Virus record (IMG/VR): IMGVR_UViG_3300042868_003329 | Location: 1 to 28,527 of that record | DNA from: a virus | DNA: 28,527 nucleotides | Strand: one strand, 5' to 3' | Part shown: positions 12,255 to 20,297 of the stretch, piece by piece | How positions within the stretch are numbered: position 1 is the stretch's first letter | Layout of the letters: each line of letters begins with the position of its first letter | Position numbers and translations under genes: made by a program | The notes under the pieces: model-generated | Told to the model about the DNA's origin: nothing | What the model saw: only the letters and a program-made list of their open reading frames with translations | Databases searched by the model: none

Positions 12255-12262
12255 TAAAGGAA

Positions 12263-12289
12263 ATGGGCCACCCATAACGAGCGGCCCAT
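12263..12289. terminator. hairpin between converging operons
   Basis: Arms ATGGGCC and GGCCCAT around a 13-base loop, between the rightward early operon and the leftward lysis genes. T-rich but interrupted tracts follow on both strands, so it may stop transcription in both directions, with modest strength. Confidence 0.5.
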
Positions 12290-12296
12290 ATCTTAT

Positions 12297-12503
12297 TTAT
12301 CCGTTGATGATTTGCGACAGGCCAGCAGCAGCGGCAGCGACAAACGCCAACGCAGCGGCAACGGTTACCTTCCATCCCAGCTTCTTTTCCGAAGCATCGA
12401 CCATAGGCAGAATTTTGCCCGTGGCTTTTTTGACGATGGCTTTTTCGGCTTCTTTCTTCAAAGCCTTTGCAGCCTCTTTCTTCAATGTGCTTTTGATGTC
12501 CAT
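12297..12503 (-). CDS. small membrane protein of the lysis region
   Basis: A 68-residue protein with a Lys/Ala-rich amphipathic helix (KSTLKKEAAKALKKEAEKAI, residues 4-23) and a C-terminal transmembrane helix (VTVAAALAFVAAAAAGLSQI, 47-66). Single-span, C-tail-anchored proteins next to endolysins are often holins or lysis regulators; the polycationic helix could bind inner-leaflet lipid. It is the last gene of the leftward block. A holin role is inferred from place and topology only. Confidence 0.7.
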   Translation of the reverse strand: MDIKSTLKKEAAKALKKEAEKAIVKKATGKILPMVDASEKKLGWKVTVAAALAFVAAAAAGLSQIING

Positions 12504-12513
12504 GTTAATTCTC

Positions 12514-13125
12514 CTATGCCCAAGTCGCGTATTTCTTGGTTTTCAGTTTACGGTCATCCAAGCCGTGCGTTCCACCATTGATGCGCTTTGTCAGGGCAAG
12601 AATGGCAGCATCGTTGATGCCTTGGTCGCAGATGCCCCACAGCTTGTTCTTGTCGAAGAACCACAGGGCGCTTTCAAAGCATAGTTCACCCGACACAAGG
12701 TCAGGATTGGTCATTACGTCGGGCCGTCCGATGTAATCGGCAAACGCTTGGTAATTAGATTTGCCTGTCAGTTGCAACGCACCACGGCCACGATACTTCC
12801 ATCCATCGCCAGAAGCTTCATCACCATTGCCCATGCGGTTGGCATAGACACGGTTGGCAATCTTCTGTGGCTGACGCTCATAGGCACGGGCCATTGCGTC
12901 AGTCGGGAAGTATTTGCCAAAGATGCCACGAAGCCCCTTTGCGCTGTAATTCAGGTTTTCGCTGAACGCTTTGAAGCCGCCGCTTTCATGCGCCGTTTGA
13001 GCAAAAAAATGTGCAGCCCGATTATGTGATAATTTATAGAAAGCCGCAGCCGTCTTAAATGTCCCCTTACCGAAAGCACCATCTGCATCACATCCACATT
13101 TATGTTGTAGGTTCATCAAGCTCAT
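12514..13125 (-). CDS. GH19 endolysin
   Basis: Muramidase/chitinase-like lysin that cuts peptidoglycan glycan chains. Started at ATG 13125 (ATGA overlap with the upstream gene) it has 203 residues. Visible: FFAQTAHESGGF at 40-51 with catalytic Glu47, second acid near Glu56, YRGRGALQLTGKSNYQAFAD at 111-130, and RINGGTHGLDDR at 182-192, the standard GH19 signatures. No signal peptide or SAR helix, so release through a holin is expected. The ORF extends seven codons upstream, but coupling favours 13125. Confidence 0.93.
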   Translation of the reverse strand: MSLMNLQHKCGCDADGAFGKGTFKTAAAFYKLSHNRAAHFFAQTAHESGGFKAFSENLNYSAKGLRGIFGKYFPTDAMARAYERQPQKIANRVYANRMGNGDEASGDGWKYRGRGALQLTGKSNYQAFADYIGRPDVMTNPDLVSGELCFESALWFFDKNKLWGICDQGINDAAILALTKRINGGTHGLDDRKLKTKKYATWA

Positions 13126-13631
13126 TTGCCAGCACTCCGCCAATCAGGGAAATCAAGTTCATCGACCACGCCGTCACCGTTGGCATCATATCGCAAGTCA
13201 CCGCGATACTTTTCCCAAGGTTCCATTTCGTCATCGTCATCATCGTCATCTGCTTCGCTGATAAAGACAGTGCCAGATGGGTCATTATAACGTGGCGCAG
13301 GGGCAACCATGTCAGGTGTAAGCGGCAATGGGTCTGGTTGTGGCGCTACGGGGGCCACAGGCTCTGGTTCTGGGTCGTTGCGGTCTTCTGGTGGTGGTGG
13401 AACCAAATCGCCCTTCATGCCCATCAGGGTGGCGTAGGAGCCAGCCACAGCGCCGACAACCGAAGTCATGACGTATGACAGCAAGCCGAATACGTCTTTG
13501 TTGTCGATAATCTCATTCGATATGAACAGGCCAACAATCATAGCGCAAGTGATGGCGACGATGACGAATGCCATCGTTTTTGCCGCCAGCAGCAACGCTT
13601 TGATGCGAGCCTCCAGTAATTTGTCATCCAT
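13122..13631 (-). CDS. two-helix membrane protein with EF-hand-type loop (holin candidate)
   Basis: A 169-residue protein. Two transmembrane helices at about 15-37 and 48-72 (KTMAFVIVAITCAMIVGLF; SYVMTSVVGAVAGSYATLMG) are followed by a Pro-rich linker (80-112), a run of seven Asp at 128-134, and a loop starting at 149 with D149, N151, D153, G154, D157, D160, an EF-hand/dockerin calcium pattern. Topology resembles class II holins, but the 95-residue acidic tail is unusual. Translationally coupled to the endolysin. Holin role inferred; calcium binding predicted by pattern. Confidence 0.72.
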   Translation of the reverse strand: MDDKLLEARIKALLLAAKTMAFVIVAITCAMIVGLFISNEIIDNKDVFGLLSYVMTSVVGAVAGSYATLMGMKGDLVPPPPEDRNDPEPEPVAPVAPQPDPLPLTPDMVAPAPRYNDPSGTVFISEADDDDDDDEMEPWEKYRGDLRYDANGDGVVDELDFPDWRSAGK

Positions 13632-13634
13632 TTG

Positions 13635-14165
13635 TTATTCCTTTCCTGCCAGCGGGTTTGCCAGCGTCTTTTGGATACGTTCCTTAGTTTCCGCTTCCAA
13701 CTCTTTAATGCGTCGTTGCTGTTCTTGGTCTTGCTGCCGCAACTGGTCAATCACCGCACGTTGCATCTGCATATTCTGTGCATCGCTGCTGCGAACGCTG
13801 CTGCTTACGGCATCGACGGTCTGACGGGTCGCGCCAACGCTGCTGGATATGCTGCCCGTCAAATAGTTAAGGGCTTCGCTATTGCCCTTGGTCAGCCGTT
13901 CAACGCTGGTGACGCGCTCATCCATAACCGAAATGCGGCTTTCAATGCCAGACAAGTCAGGCGGCACATAAGCTGCGGTCACTTCCTGCATCGTCAGGAA
14001 TTGCTGATACACTTGAAAGCCAGCCCACAGGCCACCAAGGATTGTTGAGAATGCAGCAAAGATGATGGCAATTTTGCCGCTGCTTAGGCCACCGATGTTG
14101 AAGCTAAAACCGCTTTCATCAAAGGATACTTTTGGTTCTTCTTTTTCGTCATTTGTATTGGGCAT
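13635..14165 (-). CDS. membrane-anchored coiled-coil protein
   Basis: 176 residues from ATG 14165 (GGGAG eight bases before). A polar N-terminus is followed by one transmembrane helix (SGKIAIIFAAFSTILGGLWA, 29-48) and a long coiled coil (about 75-165; QRAVIDQLRQQDQEQQRRIK). It overlaps the end of the acidic secreted protein gene by 17 bases. The layout recalls inner-membrane spanin subunits or holin-associated proteins, but no lipoprotein partner is seen. Function not assigned. Confidence 0.68.
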   Translation of the reverse strand: MPNTNDEKEEPKVSFDESGFSFNIGGLSSGKIAIIFAAFSTILGGLWAGFQVYQQFLTMQEVTAAYVPPDLSGIESRISVMDERVTSVERLTKGNSEALNYLTGSISSSVGATRQTVDAVSSSVRSSDAQNMQMQRAVIDQLRQQDQEQQRRIKELEAETKERIQKTLANPLAGKE

Positions 14166-15864
14166 CGACAATCTCCCGCCATCTGGCGTCATTGGTTTGG
14201 GTCATCCGATACATTTCAAAGTCAGCGTCACGCAGCCTTCTACGATATATAACACGAATTGCGTAAAAGTCAGCCCTGTCGGATAATCCCGCCTGTCGGT
14301 AAGCGTTGAAGGCAGGAACAGAACCCATTTCGTTGATGGTTTCCGATTGCCCTTCCGCCATTTCGTTTTCGGATTTTTCAGATGATGCCGTTGTCGCAAC
14401 GGGCGCTGCGTTGCTTTGACCACCGACATTGTTCAAAATTTCAAACGTGGTGGACATCGACATGGGGCCAGCCGCCGAAATAGCTGCTTCCACTGGCGAT
14501 GAGCCGACACCAGAACCAACCCCGCCGCCAGACGCGACCGAAGTGCTTGACCCAAAATCAACGCGCATTTGAAAACTGCCAAAACTTTGCGACGATTGCG
14601 ACCCGCTTTCAAATGCCGATGCTTGGCTTACTTCCGCTGCTTCTTCAAAGAATGCCGATTGCATACCCTGTCCGCTTTCTTCCAGCGCCGTAGCAAGCTG
14701 ATTGGATGCTTCTTGCTCCAATGTGCCGCCCGATGCGTCTTGGCCTTCTGTGGCGTTCGCTGCGCCTTCCAGTTCCAATGATGCCAGTGCTTCCGACGCT
14801 TCCGTTTCTTCAACGGCGCTATCATCTTCTGGGCCTTGCGCTGCCAGTGCCGCCAATTCGTCTGGCGACAAGCGTTCATCATCAGACTTAAGGTCTTCTA
14901 AGCCCTGTTCCGAAATCAATTCTTCGATGGCATCTTCTTCGACAGGTTCTTCATCTGCCACAGGTTCTTCAGTTTCGGTGGCAGCGTCGGCTTCAAGCGA
15001 TGCTTCCGCAGTTTCCAATGCTTCTTGCGCGGTTTCAAGCACCTGTTCGATATCAGCAACATCTTCGATTTGCACTTCTTGCTGCGTTTCTTCCATCGCC
15101 GCCTGTTCGACCGAAGCCACGGCAGCTTCCAGCGCAGTTTCAGTCGGGTCAGGTGCGCCGACATCAATTCCCATTGATGCTGGTGGGCAGGATGGGTGCA
15201 GCGGTGTTGCGTTGCAGTCGATTGCCACTTCTTCAGGGATTGGCGAACCATAGGTCAAAAGGCCAGATTGGTTTTGCAGGAATTGCGGATTGCGCCCGTA
15301 AAAAAGCGGGATATTATCGCCAGCTTCAGGGCCAGTAAGACCAGCCGTAAAGTCACGGTTTCCAGATGCAGACATTGACCCGTAGTTGATTTGGATATTG
15401 CCGTTGCTGAACAGGCCAATTTCAAACGTGTTCAAATTGTTCGTGCCGTATTCCTGTGTGCCATACCAGCCGAACAGGGCAGACCCTTCGTCCAAGCGAT
15501 AATATGGGTTGCCAGTGTAACTGATAAGGTCTGACCAGTATGCGTAAATCGTGTTGCGCTGGGCTTGTTCGATAGGTTGACCATTGCAGCAAAGGTTCGC
15601 CGCACTCTCAAACGATACGAAGCCGTTGCTCGATACCCAAACGTCGGTAAAAGTCTGGCCCCAATATTCAAATTCAAAGCCAAGGCTTACACGGCGCGTA
15701 GCATCATCGCCAAGGTTTAACGGCGTCATGGTGGTAGGTGCGCCGTTGATTTGCGGCGGCAGAAGTGTCGGGTCGTATGTTTGGGCAGCAGCAGATGTGC
15801 TGACCAGCAATGCAGCCAATAAGGATATAAGACGCTTATTCTGCGTCAGGGCGGCGGTCAGCAT
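14149..15864 (-). CDS. secreted nidogen-like protein with long acidic region
   Basis: 571 residues from ATG 15864 (GGGAAGAAA before it). Signal peptide: NKRLISLLAALLVSTSAAAQ (9-28), cleavage near 28. Residues 45-185 form a beta domain like NIDO/PEP-CTERM-type sandwiches (FGW, VWVSSNGFVSFES at 76-88, NTIYAYWSDL at 104-113, FEIGLFSNGNIQINYG). Residues about 245-420 are extremely Glu/Ala/Asp-rich. The C-terminal 60 residues (AFNAYRQAGLSDRADFYAIR) are basic and well structured. A role at the host envelope is likely since it is exported; no known phage family is assigned. Overlaps the preceding gene by 29 bases. Confidence 0.72.
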   Translation of the reverse strand: MLTAALTQNKRLISLLAALLVSTSAAAQTYDPTLLPPQINGAPTTMTPLNLGDDATRRVSLGFEFEYWGQTFTDVWVSSNGFVSFESAANLCCNGQPIEQAQRNTIYAYWSDLISYTGNPYYRLDEGSALFGWYGTQEYGTNNLNTFEIGLFSNGNIQINYGSMSASGNRDFTAGLTGPEAGDNIPLFYGRNPQFLQNQSGLLTYGSPIPEEVAIDCNATPLHPSCPPASMGIDVGAPDPTETALEAAVASVEQAAMEETQQEVQIEDVADIEQVLETAQEALETAEASLEADAATETEEPVADEEPVEEDAIEELISEQGLEDLKSDDERLSPDELAALAAQGPEDDSAVEETEASEALASLELEGAANATEGQDASGGTLEQEASNQLATALEESGQGMQSAFFEEAAEVSQASAFESGSQSSQSFGSFQMRVDFGSSTSVASGGGVGSGVGSSPVEAAISAAGPMSMSTTFEILNNVGGQSNAAPVATTASSEKSENEMAEGQSETINEMGSVPAFNAYRQAGLSDRADFYAIRVIYRRRLRDADFEMYRMTQTNDARWREIVDAQYK

Positions 15865-16882
15865 TTTCTTCCCAAGCCGTTGTTGCGTCCGCGCCGATAG
15901 CCCCCATAAACGGGCAGGGTGTGCCAGCCATTTCCATTGCGGCGAATACACGGCGGTCTTGGCAAAGAAGGCTCACAGCGGCAACGCGCATACCCATATC
16001 ATACAGGGTTTTGGATAGCTTCATGCGTTCGCAGTTTTGGTCGCGCACAGTGCGGCCAGCCGACAGGCCAATGATTTGCGTCTGCACAGCGCCTGATTGC
16101 CCCGTGGTGCAAAGGTCTTGGCTGTATGACATCATCGACGGCGCGATGGCGCTGGGTGGTGGCGACTTGATGTTTTGGTCGATAACCTGACGATTGACGC
16201 TTTCGCTGTAGCTTTTGCTGTCGCTCACGTTGACGTTGTTGTTTTGGTTGACGTTGCGGTTATCGCTGCTTGTCGTTTGGTTAATCGTGCTGGTGTCGTT
16301 GTTCGTGTTGTTCGTGTTGACCGTGCTGTTGTTGTTGCTGTTGACCGTCTGGTTGACAGTGCTGTTGCTAACGTCGGTGTTGAAATTGCGATTGGTCGCG
16401 TCGGATGTGTTGACGTTTGTATTCTGATTGATGTTCGTCATCGTGCCAGAATTGATGTTCGTATTCTGGTTGATGTTGGTCATCGTCCCAGTGTTTTGGT
16501 TGATGTTGGTGTTCGTCGATGTGCTGACATTGTTGTTGTTATTGTTGTTCGTGTTCAGCGATGTGCTGGTGCTGGCGTTCACGTTGTTATTCGTGTTGAC
16601 CGATGTGCTGGTGCTGGCGTTAGTGTTGAAGTTTGTGTTCGTGTTGGTGTTGACCGATGTGCTGTCCGACGTATTGTTGTTGTTGTTTGTGTTCGTCGAT
16701 GTGCTGGTCGAATTGTTGTTGTTGTTATTCGTGTTCGTGCTGGTGGACGTATTGTTGTTGTCCGATGTGCTTGTCGTGGTTGTGGTGTAAACATATTCCG
16801 TCGGGGCAACAGATACAGCCTGTGCCAGCACCACTGACGATGACGAAATTAACGCGATAAAAGCCAGCACAAATTGTTTCAT
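15836..16882 (-). CDS. secreted Asn/Ser/Thr-repeat protein
   Basis: 348 residues. Signal peptide 1-20 (MKQFVLAFIALISSSSVVLA). Residues about 35-225 are almost only Asn, Thr and Ser in short repeats (for example NASTSTSVNTNNN; TMTNINQNTN), with no hydrophobic core. A C-terminal domain (about 240-348) has four Cys in DLCTTGQ, DQNCERM, SLLCQDR and GTPCPFMG, probably two disulfides formed after export. The whole looks like a flexible stalk carrying a disulfide-stabilised head. Start overlaps the 76-residue gene by ATGA. No family recognised; role at the host surface is inferred. Confidence 0.75.
   Translation of the reverse strand: MKQFVLAFIALISSSSVVLAQAVSVAPTEYVYTTTTTSTSDNNNTSTSTNTNNNNNNSTSTSTNTNNNNNTSDSTSVNTNTNTNFNTNASTSTSVNTNNNVNASTSTSLNTNNNNNNNVSTSTNTNINQNTGTMTNINQNTNINSGTMTNINQNTNVNTSDATNRNFNTDVSNSTVNQTVNSNNNSTVNTNNTNNDTSTINQTTSSDNRNVNQNNNVNVSDSKSYSESVNRQVIDQNIKSPPPSAIAPSMMSYSQDLCTTGQSGAVQTQIIGLSAGRTVRDQNCERMKLSKTLYDMGMRVAAVSLLCQDRRVFAAMEMAGTPCPFMGAIGADATTAWEENADRRPDAE
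16170..16790. repeat. low-complexity Asn/Ser/Thr-coding repeat
   Basis: Degenerate repeats made of GTTGTT, GTGTTCGTG and GATGTGCTG-type words on the plus strand, encoding the Asn/Thr/Ser stalk on the minus strand. Strong T/G bias on plus keeps the opposite frames open and creates false ORFs. Confidence 0.85.
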
Positions 16883-17109
16883 GGTCGGTCAGCCTTGTTG
16901 TCCAGTTTGTCTTCAATGCGGCGAAGGTGCATCATCACTTCGTCAAACTTCTTGTCGATGGCTTGAAATTTCTCATCGCCAAAGCCCAGCCGCGCTTCAA
17001 GCAGCGTCAGCTTATTGGTGAGGTTTACCCAAACAGTTATCAAAGCCCCAATGAAGCTAAGGGCTGTGACGATAAAGCCAAGGATAGTGAAAAGGGTGGT
17101 GGCGTCCAT
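16879..17109 (-). CDS. small membrane protein with amphipathic coil
   Basis: 76 residues: a transmembrane helix at 5-29 (LFTILGFIVTALSFIGALIT) and a charged coiled coil (FQAIDKKFDEVMMHLRRIED). The layout resembles small phage membrane proteins of the XhlA type that assist holins. It sits between the last tail gene and the Asn-rich secreted protein, coupled to both (one-base overlap upstream, ATGA downstream). Confidence 0.68.
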   Translation of the reverse strand: MDATTLFTILGFIVTALSFIGALITVWVNLTNKLTLLEARLGFGDEKFQAIDKKFDEVMMHLRRIEDKLDNKADRP

Positions 17110-17564
17110 TAGTTATTGCCAGTCGCTATTAGTAGCACTTGATAATAACGGGTCACGCCGCCTGCTACAGCAGTTACGTTGAAAACTGTCGTTCTATATT
17201 GGAACTCTGTTTCAAGATAAAAACTAATGCTAAATGCCGAACCACCACTAGCAACGCTGGCAAATCCGAATGTGCTTCCACTTTTTGTCCAAGTCCATGT
17301 AGCAGCTTCGCTGCAATCTATTGTAATGCTGGCGCTGAATTGGTCTTCGCTTTCCAGCAAAACAGGCGCACCAGAAGTCGTTCCGCCATCAGGTGTAAAC
17401 GTAACCGCGCTTTTGCCGCGCAAGTTGTCCATAGATATTGCCCCAGAAGGCACGCCAGCCAATGAGCGCACAGCACTTTCGTTTAGCGAAATAATAGCGG
17501 TCGCTGACCGACCAAGTTCCGTATTCACTTGGCTCATGGATATGGTTCCAGTGGGCAATGTCAT
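17109..17564 (-). CDS. tail-fibre-associated protein
   Basis: 151 residues. The N-terminus MTLPTGTISMSQVNTELGRS, followed by VPSGAISMDNLRGKS, is a module often found in phage tail and fibre proteins. The remainder (FTPDGGTTSGAPVLL... TWTWTKSGSTFGFAS) looks like an Ig-like beta sandwich that may bind the cell surface. Two bases after the fibre gene. Tail role is well supported, exact place in the fibre is not. Confidence 0.72.
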   Translation of the reverse strand: MTLPTGTISMSQVNTELGRSATAIISLNESAVRSLAGVPSGAISMDNLRGKSAVTFTPDGGTTSGAPVLLESEDQFSASITIDCSEAATWTWTKSGSTFGFASVASGGSAFSISFYLETEFQYRTTVFNVTAVAGGVTRYYQVLLIATGNN

Positions 17565-17566
17565 GG

Positions 17567-18796
17567 TTATGCAGTCCCGTATGCAGTGACGTTATTGATA
17601 GCCGTAAACGCACCCGCGCTGCTTAGTTTAGCGATGGTCGTGCCGTTGTATTTAAACAACAGGTCAGTGCCGCTTTGCTCAACAGTGAAGTTGGCAGCCG
17701 CCAATTTTGTCGCATTTGTTGCGTTGGTCGCATTGGTTGCGTTCGTTGCGTTCGTTGCGTTGGTGGCATTCGTTGCGTTGGTGGCAGTTGTCGCCGTGGT
17801 TGCTGTTGTAGCCGTTGTGGCTGACGTTGCCGTTGCAGCGTTGCCGTTAATGCTAATAGGCCATGACGAACCAAAGTCAGTTGTATCTATCTGAAGCCGC
17901 AACACTGAACCCGCGCCCCAACCGATATAAACCTTGTTTGTCAGTTGGCTAGTGCCACCACCTTGTTGAATTGGGGTAAAGCCAAGACGGGCAGGGATGT
18001 CAGTATAATAAGACGCACCCTGACCGCCTAAGTTGGTGGCATTGGTGGCTGTTGCAGCGGTGGTCGCGTTCGTGGCATTCGTGGCATTAGTCGCATTGAC
18101 TGCGTTTGTAGCGTTCGTGGCAGTTAAGGCATTTCCAGATATGCTTATAGCCCAAGTGCCAGTTGCGTTAGCGCCACCCGTCGAAGGTGCGCCGATGGTG
18201 TTATAGCTTATCGTCCGTGCGGCAGAACCATTGAACGTGCCGCCAGCAGTTACGCCGTCGCCACCATTGCTAAATGTTACAGCAGCAGCAGTCGCGTTTG
18301 CCGTAATCGCAGTTGTAGCCGTGGTCGCCGTTGATGCACTGCCAGCCGTTCCTTGGATATTGATATTCCAAGTGCCGCTTGCGCCAGCCCCAATAAGCGA
18401 AGGAACGCCAAGGTTGGTTCTTGCTTGAATAGCGTCCGATGCGCCCGTTCCGCCATTGGCAACAGCAAGGTCGGTTCCGCTCCAGTTGTCATTGTTTATG
18501 GTGCTGGCAGTGGCAAGGCTCCCAAGGCCAAGGGCAGTTCGCGCACCCGATGCGCTGTTTGCCCCTGTGCCGCCATTAACAACAGCCACGATGCCGTTGA
18601 CGTTGTTTGCAACGACGTTCCAGTTGCCGCTTGCGTTCGACCCATCAGCGCGTGACAATGCGCGTCCACCAACAGTCGCGCCGTCATGAACGTGGATTGT
18701 GTCAGTTGTGGTGTTGACCGTTATTTCGCCTTCGACGCCAGTAAAACTCGCGTGTTGGGTTGCCGTGCCGCGCCGAATTTTTACTTGCTTACTCAT
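17567..18796 (-). CDS. tail fibre protein
   Basis: 409 residues. The N-terminus ([20 protein letters not shown], then [17 protein letters not shown]) is like the attachment domain of phage fibres and of the major tropism determinant. Repeats [20 protein letters not shown] and [16 protein letters not shown] follow, as in lambda-type side tail fibres. Two Ala-Thr-Asn repeat blocks form the shaft; the C-terminus ([20 protein letters not shown]) is a beta tip. Probably trimeric and involved in receptor binding. Overlaps the 201-residue gene by 4 bases. Confidence 0.85.
   Translation of the reverse strand: MSKQVKIRRGTATQHASFTGVEGEITVNTTTDTIHVHDGATVGGRALSRADGSNASGNWNVVANNVNGIVAVVNGGTGANSASGARTALGLGSLATASTINNDNWSGTDLAVANGGTGASDAIQARTNLGVPSLIGAGASGTWNINIQGTAGSASTATTATTAITANATAAAVTFSNGGDGVTAGGTFNGSAARTISYNTIGAPSTGGANATGTWAISISGNALTATNATNAVNATNATNATNATTAATATNATNLGGQGASYYTDIPARLGFTPIQQGGGTSQLTNKVYIGWGAGSVLRLQIDTTDFGSSWPISINGNAATATSATTATTATTATTATNATNATNATNATNATNATNATNATKLAAANFTVEQSGTDLLFKYNGTTIAKLSSAGAFTAINNVTAYGTA
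17700..17830. repeat. Ala-Thr-Asn tandem repeat of the fibre shaft
   Basis: Nine-base units (plus strand GTTGCGTTG, GTTGCATTG and variants) encode successive Ala-Thr-Asn or Thr-Ala-Thr triplets on minus. A shorter similar block lies at about 18030-18130. Such arrays expand or shrink readily by slippage. Confidence 0.8.
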
Positions 18797-19398
18797 GCGA
18801 TAAAACCCCAGTCATCAGTTTCGGTATATACTATATCAATTTCCGACCAATCTTCATAGCCGCTTGAAAATACAGCAACGTAATCAGCCAAGCTTTGCAG
18901 CGACAATGAAAACGCCCGTGCGCTTCCGTAAAATGACAGCGCCTTGCTTTCAAAGGCGGATTGTCCATCGTTACGCAATGGGCTTGGGTTTACAGTCGGG
19001 ATGGTCGGGCGTGTCGGGTCAACAATGGTTGGGTTGGCAATGTCAGTTTCGCCATCTATCCAAGCGGCGACAGTGTTTGCGTCCGATATAAACGGGTTAA
19101 ATGTTGCCAGCATATCATCGACGGCATCCGCCAAGGCTTGACCAGATAAAGGCGGGTTGGTCGGCGTCGTGCTGATAAAGTTTGTCACCGATACAGGCGA
19201 TGAACCGCTAACGGGGTCAAGGTTGCCCCAATCATTTGGGTTGAATTTGCCAGCATTTAATGTGTCAGCAACGCTGTTGCACTGCGATGCAAAGCCAACT
19301 TGCGCGTCAAGAAACGCAAGGCTTTCAGTGATGAAATTGCTGGGGTCGCCCAATCGTGAAGGCGATGCTGGCATTGCTGAAATTGTTGCGACAGCCAC
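18793..19398 (-). CDS. tail structural protein, unknown type
   Basis: 201 residues, no signal or membrane segment. Begins [20 protein letters not shown] and contains [20 protein letters not shown], a helical pattern also seen in phage fibre-adjacent proteins with DP-x-NF segments. Placed between the post-tape-measure protein and the fibre, with one-base and 4-base overlaps, so a baseplate or fibre-connector role is likely. No named family. Confidence 0.65.
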   Translation of the reverse strand: MAVATISAMPASPSRLGDPSNFITESLAFLDAQVGFASQCNSVADTLNAGKFNPNDWGNLDPVSGSSPVSVTNFISTTPTNPPLSGQALADAVDDMLATFNPFISDANTVAAWIDGETDIANPTIVDPTRPTIPTVNPSPLRNDGQSAFESKALSFYGSARAFSLSLQSLADYVAVFSSGYEDWSEIDIVYTETDDWGFIA

Positions 19399-20297
19399 TA
19401 AATCAACCCCTCAACAGACAATGAGCATTCAGATATTGTTGGGCCTGATAGCACAATTGAGAAATCACGGTAATAGCCTAAAACAATCGTTTCGCCGCGA
19501 TTTTCGTCACCGATGTAAACAACAGGCGTTGTGCGAACGGATGCCAAAAAGCGGGTGAACGCGCTGACATCGCTGGTTTCGACAGTCACATCATAATCAG
19601 CCCGTTTGCTGTATGCCCGTGGCGTAATCGTGACGTTGCCAAAATCATCAATCGTTTTGACCGAATAATCCTTGATGCCGACAGATGTGCCGAAGTTCGT
19701 AACCGCCAACCCAGTTTTCTGACCAATCACAAATTCGCCGCATGAAGCTGTGCCAGCGCCAGCATCGACGATAAGCTGGAAGGATGCGCCCGAATAATTC
19801 GGTATGTCCAAGAACGCCACTTCAGACGCGCCCGTTTCCGTTATCGCTGCAAAGAAGTAATTGAAATAGCCGTCGATGGCGCTGTAATCAGCAAGGCTTA
19901 TGGTTTGGTCATAAACAGTCGTGCCGCCAGATGATTTGACAATAAGCTGTGCGCTTGACCCATCGACGTTGAACAGCACAACCGAATTGCACACTGTGGC
20001 TGGTGTCACTGTAACATCAATCGTGCCGGAATTTTCTGTGCCAGAACCAACCGATATGTCGAACATCTTGAAGCGATTGGTCGCGCTCACAAAAATCCAT
20101 GTGGGCGATACAGCGGCAGCGCCAACATCAGGGCGGTCAGTCGTTGATGTGGCGACAACCTCATAAACCTTGTGGTCATATATACGACGGGTTCCAATCG
20201 TATATGTGCCAGCAGTCCATGCGGGATAATCCGTTTCAGGAACATTGGTCGCCGTCAGGTTGGATGCGGTAACATCGACGGGCTTAATAATAATCAC
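19398..20297 (-). CDS. distal tail protein with carbohydrate-binding-like segment
   Basis: 299 residues from GTG 20297, which follows GAGGACGCAA and gives the start MIIIKPVDVTASNLTATNVP; a longer frame to 20333 would run further into the tape measure gene. Residues about 25-60 (YPAWTAGTYTIGTRRIYDHK) resemble ChtBD3-type carbohydrate-binding modules (Trp, YxxG, Val/Tyr spacing). The rest is beta-rich. Directly follows the tape measure, where distal tail or tip proteins are found. Overlap with the tape measure end is 14 bases. Confidence 0.7.
   Translation of the reverse strand: MIIIKPVDVTASNLTATNVPETDYPAWTAGTYTIGTRRIYDHKVYEVVATSTTDRPDVGAAAVSPTWIFVSATNRFKMFDISVGSGTENSGTIDVTVTPATVCNSVVLFNVDGSSAQLIVKSSGGTTVYDQTISLADYSAIDGYFNYFFAAITETGASEVAFLDIPNYSGASFQLIVDAGAGTASCGEFVIGQKTGLAVTNFGTSVGIKDYSVKTIDDFGNVTITPRAYSKRADYDVTVETSDVSAFTRFLASVRTTPVVYIGDENRGETIVLGYYRDFSIVLSGPTISECSLSVEGLI

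Noticed and set aside
14702-15253. 183-residue Ser/Ala-rich plus-strand ORF
   Set aside because: Shadow of the acidic Glu/Ala region of the secreted nidogen-like protein; composition is explained by the opposite strand.
16175-16837. 220-residue plus-strand ORF opposite the Asn-rich gene
   Set aside because: Its Val/Asp/Arg repeats are the mirror of Asn/Thr/Ser codons on minus; no ribosome site, and the minus frame has a signal peptide and a Cys-rich domain.
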